The notes under the pieces were generated by a model. The model was not told the origin of the DNA. It searched no databases and saw only the letters and a list, made by a program, of their open reading frames with translations. A DNA stretch of 64,000 nucleotides from Pontederia crassipes (taxonomy: Eukaryota; Streptophyta; Magnoliopsida; Commelinales; Pontederiaceae). The DNA is taken from NCBI GenBank assembly GCA_030549335.1, contig CM060188.1:15999501-16063500 (forward strand), in the 5' to 3' direction. Shown here one piece after another: positions 13,096 through 29,230 of this stretch; positions within the stretch are counted from its first letter, which is position 1, and the number at the start of each line of letters is the position of its first letter. The translations under genes and the position numbers were made by a program.

Positions 13096-13905
13096 AGATT
13101 AATTCAAGACATGCTTCGTATATAAAAAAAATGTCACGTTGGTGAAATAGGATTACATGAACTAGTTCCACCGTTAATAAATGTGTCCTGCTGAGAATTA
13201 ATGGAATTATGGATCTAATTCAACGTAGTTCTAGTTACTAAACGGGCCAGGTGCCTGGCTCAGTCTTGTTCTTTTGGGTGCCTATCAGCTGGCATCCAAA
13301 ATCTTGCTAAAATGTTCACGTTGTATAATTAAAATTTTATTTCTAGCGCTATTTATAGGCTTGATTTGACTAGGATGATAAGTATATAAATAAAATTTCT
13401 TTGGTAATGTTGGAATACAACTTGTAAGAAAATGTACAATCTATGAATAAGTCAGAAAATAAGTTAGAAATTGTTTTTATTTTAAAAAACTAGTCAGAAA
13501 ATAACTTGCAACTAACTACTTATTATTAATTTCGGTCATTTTTATTTAAATATATACTTACTTATTTTAAAAATAATTCACAAATCACTTATCGATAACT
13601 AAATGTATCATTTTTTTTCATCTCCTAATTTTCGTTAGTAACTAATGGAGTTGAGTGGAAATCAGGTTCGAATCGAATTGACAATGTCCCGACCTGATTA
13701 TATTTTCTATCTTATTATATATCTTAAACATTCACTATATTATGTTAATATAATTTACTTTACAATATTATGTTTATTTCATTTTTAAAATCCTTTATTT
13801 ATTATAATTCGGGCAAATAGAGACCGTCGAGATTCAATGTTTCGATCCCCATCCTGACCGTGAAATAAAAGTAGGATGGAATAAATTTTTAAAAATTCGA
13901 TCACA

Positions 13906-14527
13906 AATTTATTAAAACTATTTCGCCAAATGGCCGTCACTTTAATATTTTATCGGTGTTATCCTTCAACTTTACTTTGTAAATTCTCATACATCTTTTA
14001 AATGCACTTTTCACTTATGACCGCACGTTCCCAGTTGCCCAATGACGCGGCGGCATTCTTTCTCCGTCAAGCAAGCAATCGTCCGATGTCCTCGTCGACA
14101 AAAAGTGGAGTCGCATGAGCATCGACGGCCAAAGGAAGAAGAGGAGGGGGCCGCTGTCCCCACCCCACGCGTGCAGAGGAGAGGAGGGGGCAGCCGCCCC
14201 CACCCCTCTCTTCTCCCACGCCGAAGAAGAGAGAGGAAAGCCCCCCTCCCCTCTCATCTCTTGTCGTCAGTGAGGAGAGGGGGAAGGGGCGGCACCCCCT
14301 CCCCCCATGCGCAGAGGAGGGGGTGCTACCCCCACCCCTCTCCTCTCCGGCCACGGGAGAGGAGAGAGGGAAGGGGCGGCGTCCTCTTTTTTATAATTGG
14401 TGAAATGGATATTTGGTGAAATGAGTTAAAAGATGGAATATAGTTTTATTATAAAGTAAAATTGGAAGGTAACATTAGAAAATGATCAAAGTTGAAAGAT
14501 ATTTAAGATGATTTATCCCAAATTTGC
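13906..14527. mobile_element. Foldback/MITE-like element with GC-rich core
   Basis: The left arm (13906-about 14030) and right arm (about 14395-14527) are imperfect inverted repeats of about 100 bp. For example, tccttcaactttactttgta on the left matches, in reverse complement, ttccaattttactttata on the right. The core 14030-14395 is GC-rich with recurring gaggaggggg and gccgcccccacccc blocks. All frames in the core are low-complexity Arg/Gly/Pro strings and are not called as genes. Confidence 0.5.
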
Positions 14528-14639
14528 TAAGCCTATATATATTAATGTACTATCGCATCTTTTTGGGAGCATCGTGCATCCACACATTCAGAATTGTCCG
14601 ATCTGAGATGGAAGGATCACATGTGTGTGCGTAGGTTTG

Positions 14640-18700
<4,061 letters not shown>

Positions 18701-18827
18701 GTGTTGGTGTAATTTGCTCGAACCGACAGGGTCTGAGTTGTAAATGAGCTCATTATTGTATTATATTTTCGGAGTTGGGCGGCGGCGGAGGAAAACTGCG
18801 TCCTTTCTCGAACTCGAAGCATAAAAA

Positions 18828-21800
18828 ATGGAGAGCTCGAGCTCGCGCTCTTCCCTCCTTCCCTACGACGTCGCCCGCCTCGCCGTCTCCTTCCTCGAGG
18901 TATACATTTGTAGCGCATTCCTTCTTCCTTAACTACAGCCGCCTATCTTGCGATTCGCGCTGCTCAAAATGGTTGCGTACGATCTTGTTTGTCTTGTCTC
19001 TCATGGTGATGGCGATGGAAAATGAGAGAAGGCCAGGGATGTCTGCTCTTTGGGATGCTGTTCGCGCTTCTGGAGAGACCTCTGCGCCTCGGATTGCGTC
19101 TGGACCGCGCTCTACGAACGGCGTTGGCCCTCCGACGACCGCGGTCTCTTGTCGTCTCTCCAGCAGGTTTAGAACGAACGGATGTTTCTTCTTCTTACAT
19201 GAGCTGCAATTGTTTTCACTTCTGAGAACCATGGGCGGCCCTACATAGAGACTAATGGGGTCAATTGACCCCATTAATCTCTAATTATTAGCCTTATTAG
19301 GTATTAATATATTATGGATATTTTGAATATTTTCAAAATTAGATGTTATTTCTTTGAATGTTTTTTTAAATATTGTTTCCTCCCTTATATTCCTACATTT
19401 TATCATATTTGTTTCTTTTCTTAATTCATTTTCCCTCTTATTCTAAGTGATATTGGACAATTATTATTTGTCAAACTTATAATATTTTTTCAATTCTACA
19501 TTTCCTTATACAACAAGAAAACATTAATAAAAAAATAAGAAATTCAAAGTTACATATATAGAACTTAAGGTTAAGTTTTGTATGATTATCAACATGTTTT
19601 CTAACCATATGTACGTATACTTTTATTAAATATTTTTAATCTCACTCATTAATTAACAAATAAATATAATGTGAATAAAATATATGATATAAAAGATAAA
19701 GATAATATGGTGCATAGTACACATTTTTAATTACTTTATTTATTATTATAAATATAAATTTGCACCCATTAGGCTCAGGTCCTAGGTCCGCCCCTGCTGA
19801 GAACACTTGTTTGGCGCTACAAGAAATCAGGTTTTTTTGTTGATTGGATGTGACATGGAAGATTTAATAGGAAAACAGAATTTTTTTACAGTCTCTTCTG
19901 AGCGCACCAAGGAACCAAGAAGTTATTGGATTCATTTTCATGTCTTTTGGATCAGCTAAGCATATGTACTTACTGGGTTTCTACAATTGGGATTTGATGT
20001 GGAAAAGCTTGCTGTAAAACGAGGAATTTTGATAGCTAAACAGGATAGGGAATTTATCAGGACAAGTATTTCAGTATTCCGATTTGCTTCGACCTTTACT
20101 GAACATAGTGGTTTTTTTTATAGCTATCTATTTAAAAGAAGTAACTTAATCGAGGACGTTTTGTGAATCTTTAAAAGACGGGGATTCAAAGTCCATGGAA
20201 GCATAGAAATTTAGAGCTTCAAGCTGAACGATAGTATCCGAAAAGAAAATAATCTAATTTATCTTCTGAAACTGGATCTATGCCTTGGGTGTCTTTAATG
20301 TTTGTTCCTTATCTTAATGCTAATATTTTTCAGTGTTTTTCGTATTCTTTTCCCATCGACAAGTTAATCATTTATGATTGAAGAATTATTCATGAGCATT
20401 TCTATTCTTTAGGGACCCAGGTCTGCCTACATTAGCAAACACCAGAAAATGGCTGTCGCCATCTCTGTTATAATTGAGTTTGTGAAGCAGTTAGCACAGG
20501 AAGGATCTCTTGAAGTTGATTGTTATTTAAAATCAGTTAATGATCTGGGAACAATTGGACTTGGTTTTGAAGATGTACAATTTTTCTTACTAAGAAACAG
20601 GCATGACGTGCTATTGAATCTCATTGGAATCCATTTTTGCTTGTTTCAGCTGAATATACAGGTAACATCATTTTTCCCTTTTTTTTTTTTTTTTTTTTTG
20701 AGGAGGTAACAATTCTTTACATGTAGAATATTTATCTTTGTGTAATTCTTACTGCTGTCATGGGCACTTTGCGAGTACTTTCTTGTTTTGAGATTCATAT
20801 ATCTCTAGTTATGAGGTCATGATGAACTATAGAATTTAGAACAGCATACCATACATGCCACATATTTGTGCATAAAACTGAGTTGTCACCACAACGTTGA
20901 AGCTAGCTAGTTTCCGAAGAAAATTATTTGCTAGATGCCTTCAGGCCAATCTTAGTTCTTAATTACTAAAGACAAGCTCTGTTTTATACATTTATACCTG
21001 ATATGTTAGGTTGGATAAAAGCGATACCTTTGATAGTAAAGTTTTCAAGAATACTCACTTGTGAACTTCACAAACTTTAGACGGTCATTTTCATATCAAG
21101 TCACATCCATAAACAAATCTTCATGCACTATATCTGAATTTCCAACTGTACAGTGATCAAGCTCTTTTTTTTATAAGTGCATAGGTGGTCTTTGGATCCA
21201 GTAACTCCGTAAATCTGAAAAAAGGAACTCTCTCAAATAGGCACACCACACACAAGATCAACACAGGAACACAACATTTGAAGTGTTTCATATAAACATT
21301 TCTCCTTGAAAACCTTTGTGCGACTGCGAAGTAGAATTTAATCCCAATGTAAAATTGGGCAAATTGCAAAATTCCTATATTCAGAGGTCACAGAAGTCAA
21401 GAACAAAACCAATGAACTGTGCCTAAAACATCACTAGGAAACTTTTTCCTCCACTGTACTTACTGAACATCATTCGTTCAGAATCTGCAATGCTCTGATG
21501 AAAATTATGCATCATAAGAAGGCAAGTTTAGTTGTGGTTTGACTATGTCATGAGTAAATATTAATCCCAATTTTAGTACACAAGTCGTAATCTTTACAGC
21601 ACGCTCCAGATATATCTTCTCCTCCATTAAGCAGTTCAATTCTGGTTATGCAGTGTGATGACTTGATGAGTGTTCTTCGAGGCAGCAAGGTTGCAGAGCG
21701 TCATGTGTGCGTGAGCTGGTTTAAGGTCGGCAGGTGGTTCTATGGTTTCCGCCTGCATGATGAGCATCACTCTCGCACATTGTCTCTAGGTGATCTTGCC

Positions 21801-21896
21801 ATGGGCAAGGAGGAAGATGTCATGAATCTGCTCAATCGAGGATCAGTTCATGGAGTCCTGCGAGTCCACATCGCATCAGCTGCGAGTTCCAGATGA
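18828..21896 (+). CDS. F-box family protein, 232 aa, 4 exons
   Basis: Exons are 18828-18899, 19032-19166, 20413-20661 and 21654-21896; all junctions are GT-AG and phase 0. Residues about 10-60 form an F-box: LLPYDVARLAVSFLE is completed across intron 1 by ARDVCSLGCCSRFWRDLC, then CVWTALYERRWP. F-box proteins bind SKP1 and bring substrates to an SCF ubiquitin ligase. The C-terminal part (exons 3-4) holds SLEVDCYLKSVNDLGTIGLG and VCVSWFKVGRWFYGFRL, a domain I do not identify; it has no kelch, LRR or FBA signature. The start is the first ATG, preceded by aaaaa, and the stop is TGA. Intron 2 contains a 567-bp hAT element, and a long T run lies just after exon 3. The substrate cannot be inferred. 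The end of exon 3 is the least certain junction. Confidence 0.75.
19230..19796. mobile_element. hAT-type non-autonomous transposon in F-box intron 2
   Basis: Flanked by ctgagaac at 19222-19229 and 19797-19804, a perfect 8-bp target duplication as made by hAT transposases. The left end is catgggcggcccta; the right end reverse complemented is caggggcggacctag, the usual hAT CAGGG-type end. A strong palindrome, ggggtcaattgacccc, lies just inside the left end. The interior is AT-rich without a transposase. A sister copy starts at 63793. Confidence 0.88.
20677..20699. repeat. Long T homopolymer after F-box exon 3
   Basis: About 23 T residues followed by gaggagg, which is the reverse complement of the cctcctc(A)n ending used by the retroposon family described near 41.9-44.9 kb. 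It may be a minus-oriented truncated retroposon tail, but no target duplication could be identified. Confidence 0.4.
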
Positions 21897-22868
21897 AAGA
21901 AAAGTTCAACCAAATGTCTCCGCGCTGTGTTTGCCCTTCGCAAGAGTTAGAAATCGATGTGTTTAATTCCATGGGTCGCCCTCGTTCTTCAACGTTGGCG
22001 TGTGGGTTCTATGGTTTCCAGTGCATTTCTGAGGTAAATTTTGTTCTTGCATGGTTGCATTCGTACATGTAGATATGTATCTGGTGTTTGCGTAAACTTG
22101 AACATACATTATATTGTACAGACCATGTAAGAAAAATTAAAATTAGGAACCTTTTACTTTAGGAGTGGCCCATATATGTAATGTATTATATTATATTATT
22201 TTATTTTATTTTATAAATTTTCTAAAGAATAATATAAAAAAATAGGCTGCCCCAAAACCCCCTCAGTCGGCAACAGATCACAGGTCTACTCTAATTGTCT
22301 ATTTAATTTTGATGGATGATGAATAAAAAATTTATTTAATTAATTAATTCAGCATTCATTATGAATCGAATTACAGATGGAATGATGATTAATTAATAAG
22401 CATTTTATCCCTTGTAGCATGTGCTCGGGGTAAAGTAAAGGCATTCTTTTCTTATTGTCCCTTTAATGTCATCTTTTACTTTTAAAAGGGTCTCCATTTT
22501 AGCCAAAATGTGTAAAAAAAATACAATTAAAAAACTTGCCCGATTACATATAAAATTAAAAATAAACAACTAGGAATCTCAAAGTGGAATTGGAAATAAA
22601 GATGCAGCGTAGTGGCGCACATCATTAAAATCTCACTCGTGGAACGTACTTGTTCATTTATTTTTAATATATGAACCTTTCTTCCTAATAGAAAAAAAAA
22701 TAACTTATTGAATTTGCTGCATATATACTACATTTTCTTTCCGCCCACATCGAAGTATTTCACATGTGACTATTTTCAAATCTTAACGTAACCTGAAAAG
22801 CAAAACATTTTGACCATGCAGAAATTAAGATAACATTTTGACATTGATCACCAAAACTAGCTGCCTCC

Positions 22869-22918
<50 letters not shown>

Positions 22919-23635
22919 TTGAAAGATAGCCCTCAACGTGCTTCATGATATTTTTATTGAGGATTGGCAATTGGCATCGTGATATTAGAAATGAGTGGTG
23001 GATGTTGAACGTGCAGAAACAGTGGATCCAAATGCAAGATGAGTCACAACGATAATGACCTCGAATAATATATTATAATAAAGACAATAGTTGGCTAACC
23101 GAGAGTGAAGTCAAAACAACCATCTTGAGGTTATTGTTCATACATATGGAATAAATAATGAACACCAAAGAAAAATTTATATATAATGAAGTCGGCCGAT
23201 GATCAAATGAAATATCATGGTTTTTTTTTACTGATAATAGCATGGTTTTCTATTCTAATGGATCATATAATACATATACGTACGAATATTATTCTCATAA
23301 TTCACTACATATTCCATCACATTTGAGAACAAAATAACCACACGAACTATTATTCATGAATAATAAAAGATTATATATATATATATATATATATATTAAA
23401 GATAAGGCACATTTATTTTTTATCAATAGAGAATACATGAGGAGTTACTTGGGTAGTGTGCATTTTATAAAAAAAATGTCTCAATCCCAATTCCTATGTG
23501 TGTTTATAATATATATATATAGAGAGAGATCATCAACATTTCTGCTTAATTATGTCACAACATGTTATATATATATGAAATGATCTCAATAGCAAATTCA
23601 ATGAAAATTATATGTAGAAATGTCATGAGCAAAGA
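21897..23635. other. 3' flank of the F-box gene and intergenic DNA
   Basis: No gene seen. The 3' UTR probably runs some 200 bases past the stop. The rest is AT-rich with several TA microsatellites and short Tyr-Ile frames made by them. Confidence 0.45.
22872..22914. repeat. TA dinucleotide microsatellite
   Basis: About 21 uninterrupted TA units. Shorter TA runs lie at 23371-23396 and around 23510. Confidence 0.95.
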
Positions 23636-24314
23636 CACTACAAGAAAATAGCCAATTTCTAATGGTTCATTTCCGACGGGCGTAAATTCGTCTGAATTAC
23701 CGACGAATTTTTCGACGGATCGAAATATACGTCGTAATTATCGTCGGATAACTTTTCAACGGTTCTGGCCATATCAACTTATGACAGTTTAAAATTCGTT
23801 GAAATTTTCCGTCGCAAGTATCGATGCTCGTGACCGTTGACGGATGACTAGTTTCTATGTTATTTTTTTATGGTTTGGACAGTCAAAAATATCGACGGTT
23901 CCCCTATTCGTCGAAACTTTCAGTGGTCATAGTCGTCGAAATATATTAATGTTGATAGGTTATCTATATTTTTAGTTTCGACGGGTCTGACCATAAAAAA
24001 ATGCGACGGTTTGAGAAACCGTCGAAACTTTCAGCGGTCAGAATCGTCAAAATTTGAACTCGTAAACAATTATAATTTAAATATTTTCGATAGTTATGAC
24101 CGTCGAAAAGGAAGATTTATAAGTTATATATTTCTATTTAAGTTGATATATAATATTATATTTTGTGACGTTAGAAACCGTCGAAAGTTTCGACGGTTCC
24201 AAGAACTCTCGAAAGTTTCGACGGTTCATTCAACGGTTTGGGCCGTTTGAATTCGAATTAATATTTTATATTATTTACCTATATTTTGATGGTTAGACCG
24301 TTGGAAATGGACTT

Positions 24315-24322
24315 TATAAATA
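24315..24322 (+). promoter_or_regulatory. Possible TATA box of the CACTA transcription unit
   Basis: tataaata lies just inside the left subterminal repeat array and about 60 bases upstream of GC-rich transcribed-looking sequence. Its position fits the promoter of a CACTA element. There is no direct evidence of use. Confidence 0.35.
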
Positions 24323-24379
24323 TCCGACCACTCAGTCACTATTTCGGTTTCCCTCCCTCGATCCCGCACAATTACTTTC

Positions 24380-24830
24380 TTCTCGATCTCCGACGGCGAC
24401 CTCCGACGTCCCGGCATCCGCACTCCGCCATCGCCTGCGTATGTGCGCTCGCGACCCACTTGCAAGAACCTAAGCGATTGAGCCGTCGTGCGCCACTCGC
24501 AATCCGCCGCCACCTCTGCAACCTTCCGTCTCCGACGCAGGCACCCTCCCGGGCCCCATCCTCTAGCCTCTTTCGTAGCCTCAGCCCTTCGTTCCTGTTC
24601 GGCGGCCAGATCCAGCCACGCGTGGCAGTGAGATCCTGCCGCGACGGTCACATTCGGCCGCGCGCGGCAGCCAGATCCTGCCATTGTGTCGCGGCCAGAT
24701 CCGGCCGCGCGCAACAGATAGATCCGGCGGCAGCCAGAACCGCCTGCCGCGGCCACATCCGGCCACGGAGTCCCAATCCTGCCGCCGCGGCACAATCCGG
24801 CCATCGCGGCCAGTTTTCGGATCTGAGAAT
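24380..24830 (+). repeat. GC-rich imperfect repeats with core ccagatcc(g/t)gcc
   Basis: The phrases ggccagatccagccacg, cagccagatcctgccattg, ggccagatccggccgcg and ggccacatccggccacgg follow one another from 24600 on at roughly 35-50 base spacing. Frames of 106 to 188 aa on both strands come from this composition; I do not call them. Confidence 0.55.
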
Positions 24831-25324
24831 TGTTTTCGTATTCGTGAATTAATTATGTGTTGATCAGTTGTCTCATTGGCATATGCAAAGTTACATAACA
24901 TATTACATGTTAAATAATTAAGTACAATGCATGTACTGAAATGAACAATTAATTATATAGTAGATTGATTAGTCCACATGTGTTCGAATCCGACTGAGAC
25001 GGCGGCCAATTCTGGCGGGGTACGACTTCGTGATGGATGTTAATGTAATGTTTTTTCCTGACGTATGTTAATGTATTTTTATTTTTCGTACAGGACTTTG
25101 TTTTCTTACAAGAAGAGCTTTGTGAGGTGACTCCTTTCGACAACTTTAAAAGTGTAAGAATGCAAAAATTGAGTGTATCATAAATTTAGAGATTACATTT
25201 TTTGTTGTCTTATATTTAATTTAAATGCAGGTTATTGGAATTATTTTATTATCTATGTTACTCCAAATGATGTAAGTTATTTATCTTTAAGTCATTACTA
25301 TTTTATATAAGTTGGAACGAATAT

Positions 25325-26505
25325 TTTCACTGGGATTCTTTGATTCCATGGAGCACTTACCTATTCATCTGCCATATGAGGCAAGAGTAGGTGAACCAGT
25401 ACAATATAAGTGAATGTATCCTTTTGAAAGATATCTTAATCGAACTAAAAGGACGATAAAAAATAAAGCACATGTCGAAGGCTCCATATGTGAAGCCTAT
25501 ATGATTCAAGAGGTTTCATACTTTTGTTCCTACTACTTTGAGACCCATGTTAAGTGTGCGAGGAGTAGAGTTCATCGGAATGATGAAGTTCCGGAAGAAC
25601 GGTCTGCTGTGGCATTCTTGTCGATCTTCAATCAGTTAGGATGACATTTTGGGAAGCCAAGAAGTAGATGGCTGAGTGATGCAGAATTCAAGTCTGCCAC
25701 GAATCATGTCTTTCTAAACACGTAGGAGGTGCAAGGGAACATTAAGTAAGTTTAGTCTCAGTGCGTTCTCTTTTTTATATTGTAAAACTATAGATTGATT
25801 AGCTCATCACCTTTTTGCAGTACTACAATGTCCCTGAAGAACATGTACAAGCTAGAATCAAGAATGACTTCACATCGTGGTTTAAGGATCAGGTAACTCT
25901 TACGATGTTGGTCTTACTTAAGTCTTCACGATTATTTCTTGATATTCATTTCCATTTTAGGTTCTCAATACCGTCACGATGTCCGGTCTCCATAATTTGG
26001 CATGGGGATCGACTCGAGAGGTTAAAAGTTGGCTAGTGTATTTTATAAACGGTTATAAGTTTCACACGGAAACCTAGTCAAGAGGAAAGAAACCCGTGAA
26101 CAGTGAAGTCTGTGTCAAAGGATCCACGGACGGAGAAAATGAGCGTGACTACTACGGTATTCTCAAAGATATAATTCAGTTGGAATACACTGGAGATAAT
26201 AGAGTCATATTGTTTGAGTGTAATTAGTTTGATCCAAAAGAAAAGAGAGGGATGCGAGTTCATAAAGATTTCAAGATAGTTGAAGTATGTCACAATAGGT
26301 GTTATGAACATTTTGATCATTTCATTATTCCGTCCTCTACAAGACAGATATATTATGTGCCATATCTAGAAAAGACCAAGGACAAAGCACAATGGTGGAT
26401 TATAATTAAGACGAAGGCAAGAAGCAGGATAGAAATTGATGGTGCGTTGCAATGTGCATACCAAGATGACACGTACTTTTTGTGGCACCTATTGTAGATA
26501 CTAAA
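25325..26505 (+). pseudogene. CACTA TNPD-type transposase remnant (DUF4218 and DUF4216)
   Basis: The reading starts near 25340 with FFDSMEHLPIHLPYEARVGE, the DUF4218 motif of plant CACTA transposases. It meets a TGA at 25411-25413 where the family has the Trp of WMYPFERYL, then continues MYPFERYLNRTKRTIKNKA and HVEGSICEAYM. After an intron-like gap, 26130-26500 reads DYYGILKDIIELEYTGDNR, then VILFECN and the start of DUF4216, ending KDKAQWWIIIKTKARSRIEI. The N-terminal catalytic Transposase_21 domain expected upstream is missing. A TAG breaks the frame near 26225, again where a Trp is expected (FECN-stop-FDPKEKRG). The host role is none; this is transposon debris. Confidence 0.8.
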
Positions 26506-27065
26506 TTAGTCAAAGATTTGTAAGATTCAGAACAGTTATTTGAAGACTTCGATAATGCTGAGATATAAAATGACGAGAATGCTTCGGGCGAAGATGAAAT
26601 TGAAATTACATCATCTTCAGAAGATGATTATGATGAATATCAATCATGTGGTAATTCGGATGATGAGTAATGTTATTGTTAGTTAATGTGATTTTCATGT
26701 AATATTGTTATCTTACGACTATTTGGTTGTTATATTACGACTATTATTATCTTACGAATTGTTTGCTTACGACTATCATTATATTACGACTAATATTGAT
26801 GTTATATTCGAATGATTTATTTAAATTATCATCTGTCGCCAAATTATAAACATAGTTAGCGATGTATGCTGACGATCATTCGGATCAACAAATGTCTGAC
26901 GAGGACGGTGCATTTCCATATTCGTTTTCAACTCGTGGGTGTTTGAAGTAATGATCACAATTTTACAAATAAAAATAAGTGAATTAATTTGTTTATTTTT
27001 TATAAGCGCCTTCGGATATTAGGATTTGATTCTCGAGTTATACCTACAATTCCGTTCCTGAAGAT

Positions 27066-28640
27066 GTGACACAAGAAGTAGTTGAACGTCAGGTTGAAAC
27101 GTTGTCAATTTCAAGTTTTGTATCAATTATAAACTTGAAGTGCATTAAATTTTGTATCATGCAGATGTTTCATTTTGGTAAAGAAAAAAATAAGGGAAAA
27201 GAGAAGGTCATCCCTAGAGATACTTCTCCTCCGTCGGCTCCTAAATCAGTCACGGGTATTCGCATAATTAAACGGCAGTCTCCTCCGCCGGCTCCTTCCT
27301 CTCACGCTGATATTGCGGAACTTGAGACGCAATTGTCGGAAGAATCCGTTAGAGCTCCTGATTTCGTGGAACCCTTAGATGCAGCTTCGTCAAATCGTGT
27401 GCACAAAGCATACTTACAGCTATATGGTAATTTAGGGTAAGTGTTATTTTATGTCTTTCGAAACGTTTAAATTTTGTGATTCATCCATCTCATTTTATAA
27501 TTTCGTATTCGTAAAGATTTTGTTCCGTCGAAACCCGCGGCTGTCGTAGTTACTAAGGTGCCGCGACATAGGTATACTGATGCATGGCTTACATGGAGGG
27601 AAGTTCCTTATGCCACGAGACAGATGTTATTTAATGAATTTCAGGTATCCTTAGAAGCCAACTTGGTCATTTAAATTTATCTTCATATTAATTTAATTAT
27701 TTTTATATGTATGCAGGCTGATGTGTGGTGGGATCCCGAGCATATGGAACAAATGTGAAAGGCTTTTAATTCTCAGTGCTCAAAAAGATTATCCGCGATG
27801 CTTTTGAAAGCTCAAGTTGTAGGAGAACGACTCAATTGGATCCCTGAGGCTGTTTGGATGGAATTGTTACGAAAATGATCCACTGATGAGTACAAATCAA
27901 AATGCGAAAAAGCGAAAACAAGTCGAGAGTCCGACCAGGAAGCATGCTTGCATTCGGGTGGATGTGTATCCACGAGCACGATTGCGAAGAAAATGATAAA
28001 GTCTTTCAATTTTGCGTGGACAAAATATTATACTTTATTTGACATTTTTAACTGTAGGAGAAAGAGACAGGTAGACCACCTACTTAGGATGAAATATTTC
28101 TTTGAACTCATCAAAAGAAGAACAAAGAATGGGTTTCATCATTTGCTCGGAAGACATATGCCTGTAAATCTACTTGATGTTATTTTTTAAAAATTTCAAG
28201 TAAATCTATAAGATAGTAATTTCGTCATTATAAATAATATAGTTGATTTATCTTTTTTTAAAATTTTAGGAGAGTTATAAAATAAAAGAAGTCGAGCACA
28301 TTACGCAAGCCACGCAGGAGGGGACCACACCGCTGACCCCAAGATAACTTTGGACGGACTACGTCGGGATTAAGAAGGGTCGCATTTACATCCTCGTGTC
28401 TTCTGTTAGTTCGGCAGATATTGGATATGGTCGTAAATCGTATCAGGTTCCTCTAGTCAATGTATGCAACAAATGTTTGAACAGATTAGGTAAGAGATCA
28501 GGCAAGAGGTTACGTAGGAACTCAAGAAGGAGTTCGAAGAATGTGAGCGTCATACGAAGAAAGAGATGAAGAAGATGATGCGTGACATGATGCGTGGCGA
28601 ATTCAACGACCAGGATGACGAGGACGATGTAGTACTATAG
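27066..28640 (+). pseudogene. CACTA second gene remnant, plant transposase (Ptta/En/Spm type)
   Basis: The pieces include a Pro/Ser-rich N-terminal part (27066-27440), then TDAWLTWREVPYATRQMLFNEFQ in pieces near 27570-27640. Next come ADVWWDPEHMEQ and, after a TGA at 27757-27759, KAFNSQCSKRLSAML. Near 27890 it reads KCEKAKTSRESDQEACLHSGG followed by a Ser/Thr segment, as in the En/Spm transposase-associated domain. The tail is a charged segment rich in Glu, Lys and Met (near 28490-28620) of coiled-coil character. At least two in-frame stops (27757 and about 27878) break it. In intact elements this protein binds the subterminal repeats. Splice sites were not fully resolved. Confidence 0.65.
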
Positions 28641-29230
28641 CTTCTTTGTGTTATGTTGGATATTTGATGATGTTGTGTTATGTGTTTGGATTTGTGTTGG
28701 ACATTATGTGTTTGGATTTGCATTTGTGTTATGTGCTATGTGTTGGACATGCTGTTACATTTCATTATTGACATCTGAACAATTATTGTATTTATGTGTT
28801 TGGACATTTAATTTCTGTCGTTTTTTCTTTAATATTTTCGACGGTTAGAACCGTCGATAATCGTCGATATGCATTTATTTTTTTCGATACTTATCGACGG
28901 TTCTAATCGTCCGTCCAAACTTATAGACGGTCGTACGATAAGCATCGACGATTTTAACCATCGAAAGTTAATGACGATTTGGTTTTATCGACGGTTCAAA
29001 CCATCAAAAATTGAAGGTTTGAACCATCGATAGTATCGACGGTTCAAACCGTCTTAAATCTTCACCAGTCGACGGCCGCGTCCACCAGCTGGTTCTGAGA
29101 TAACCGTCGTAAATCGTTTGCATCGCGTCATTTTCGCACGAACGTTATCCATCAAAAAACGTTATTTTTCGATGGTTCTCGGCAAATTACAGACGGTTCT
29201 GCTGTAATTGGCTATTTTCTTGTAGTGAGA

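Larger units (their letters stand above)
23636..29227 (+). mobile_element. CACTA (En/Spm) transposon, 5.6 kb, defective
   Basis: Both ends are a perfect 22-bp inverted repeat beginning CACTACAAGAAAATAGCC (23636-23657 and 29206-29227). The flanks are aga at 23633-23635 and aga at 29228-29230, the 3-bp target duplication of the CACTA superfamily. Subterminal regions 23680-24300 and 28830-29200 are packed with tcgacggtt / aaccgtcga motifs in both orientations, the kind of array TNPA-type proteins bind. Inside are a GC-rich 5' region, a C-terminal TNPD remnant and a second transposase-type gene. The catalytic Transposase_21 region is absent and both genes have stops, so the element cannot move by itself. 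Confidence 0.95.

Noticed and set aside
23680..24300. Regularly recurring tcgacggtt motifs, considered as a CRISPR-like array
   Set aside because: Spacing is irregular, motifs occur in both orientations, and they sit inside CACTA ends where such subterminal repeats are expected.
24271..24901. Frames of 106 to 188 aa in the CACTA 5' region
   Set aside because: GC-rich imperfect repeats open several frames on both strands. They may be leader or exon 1 sequence but no domain supports a protein.
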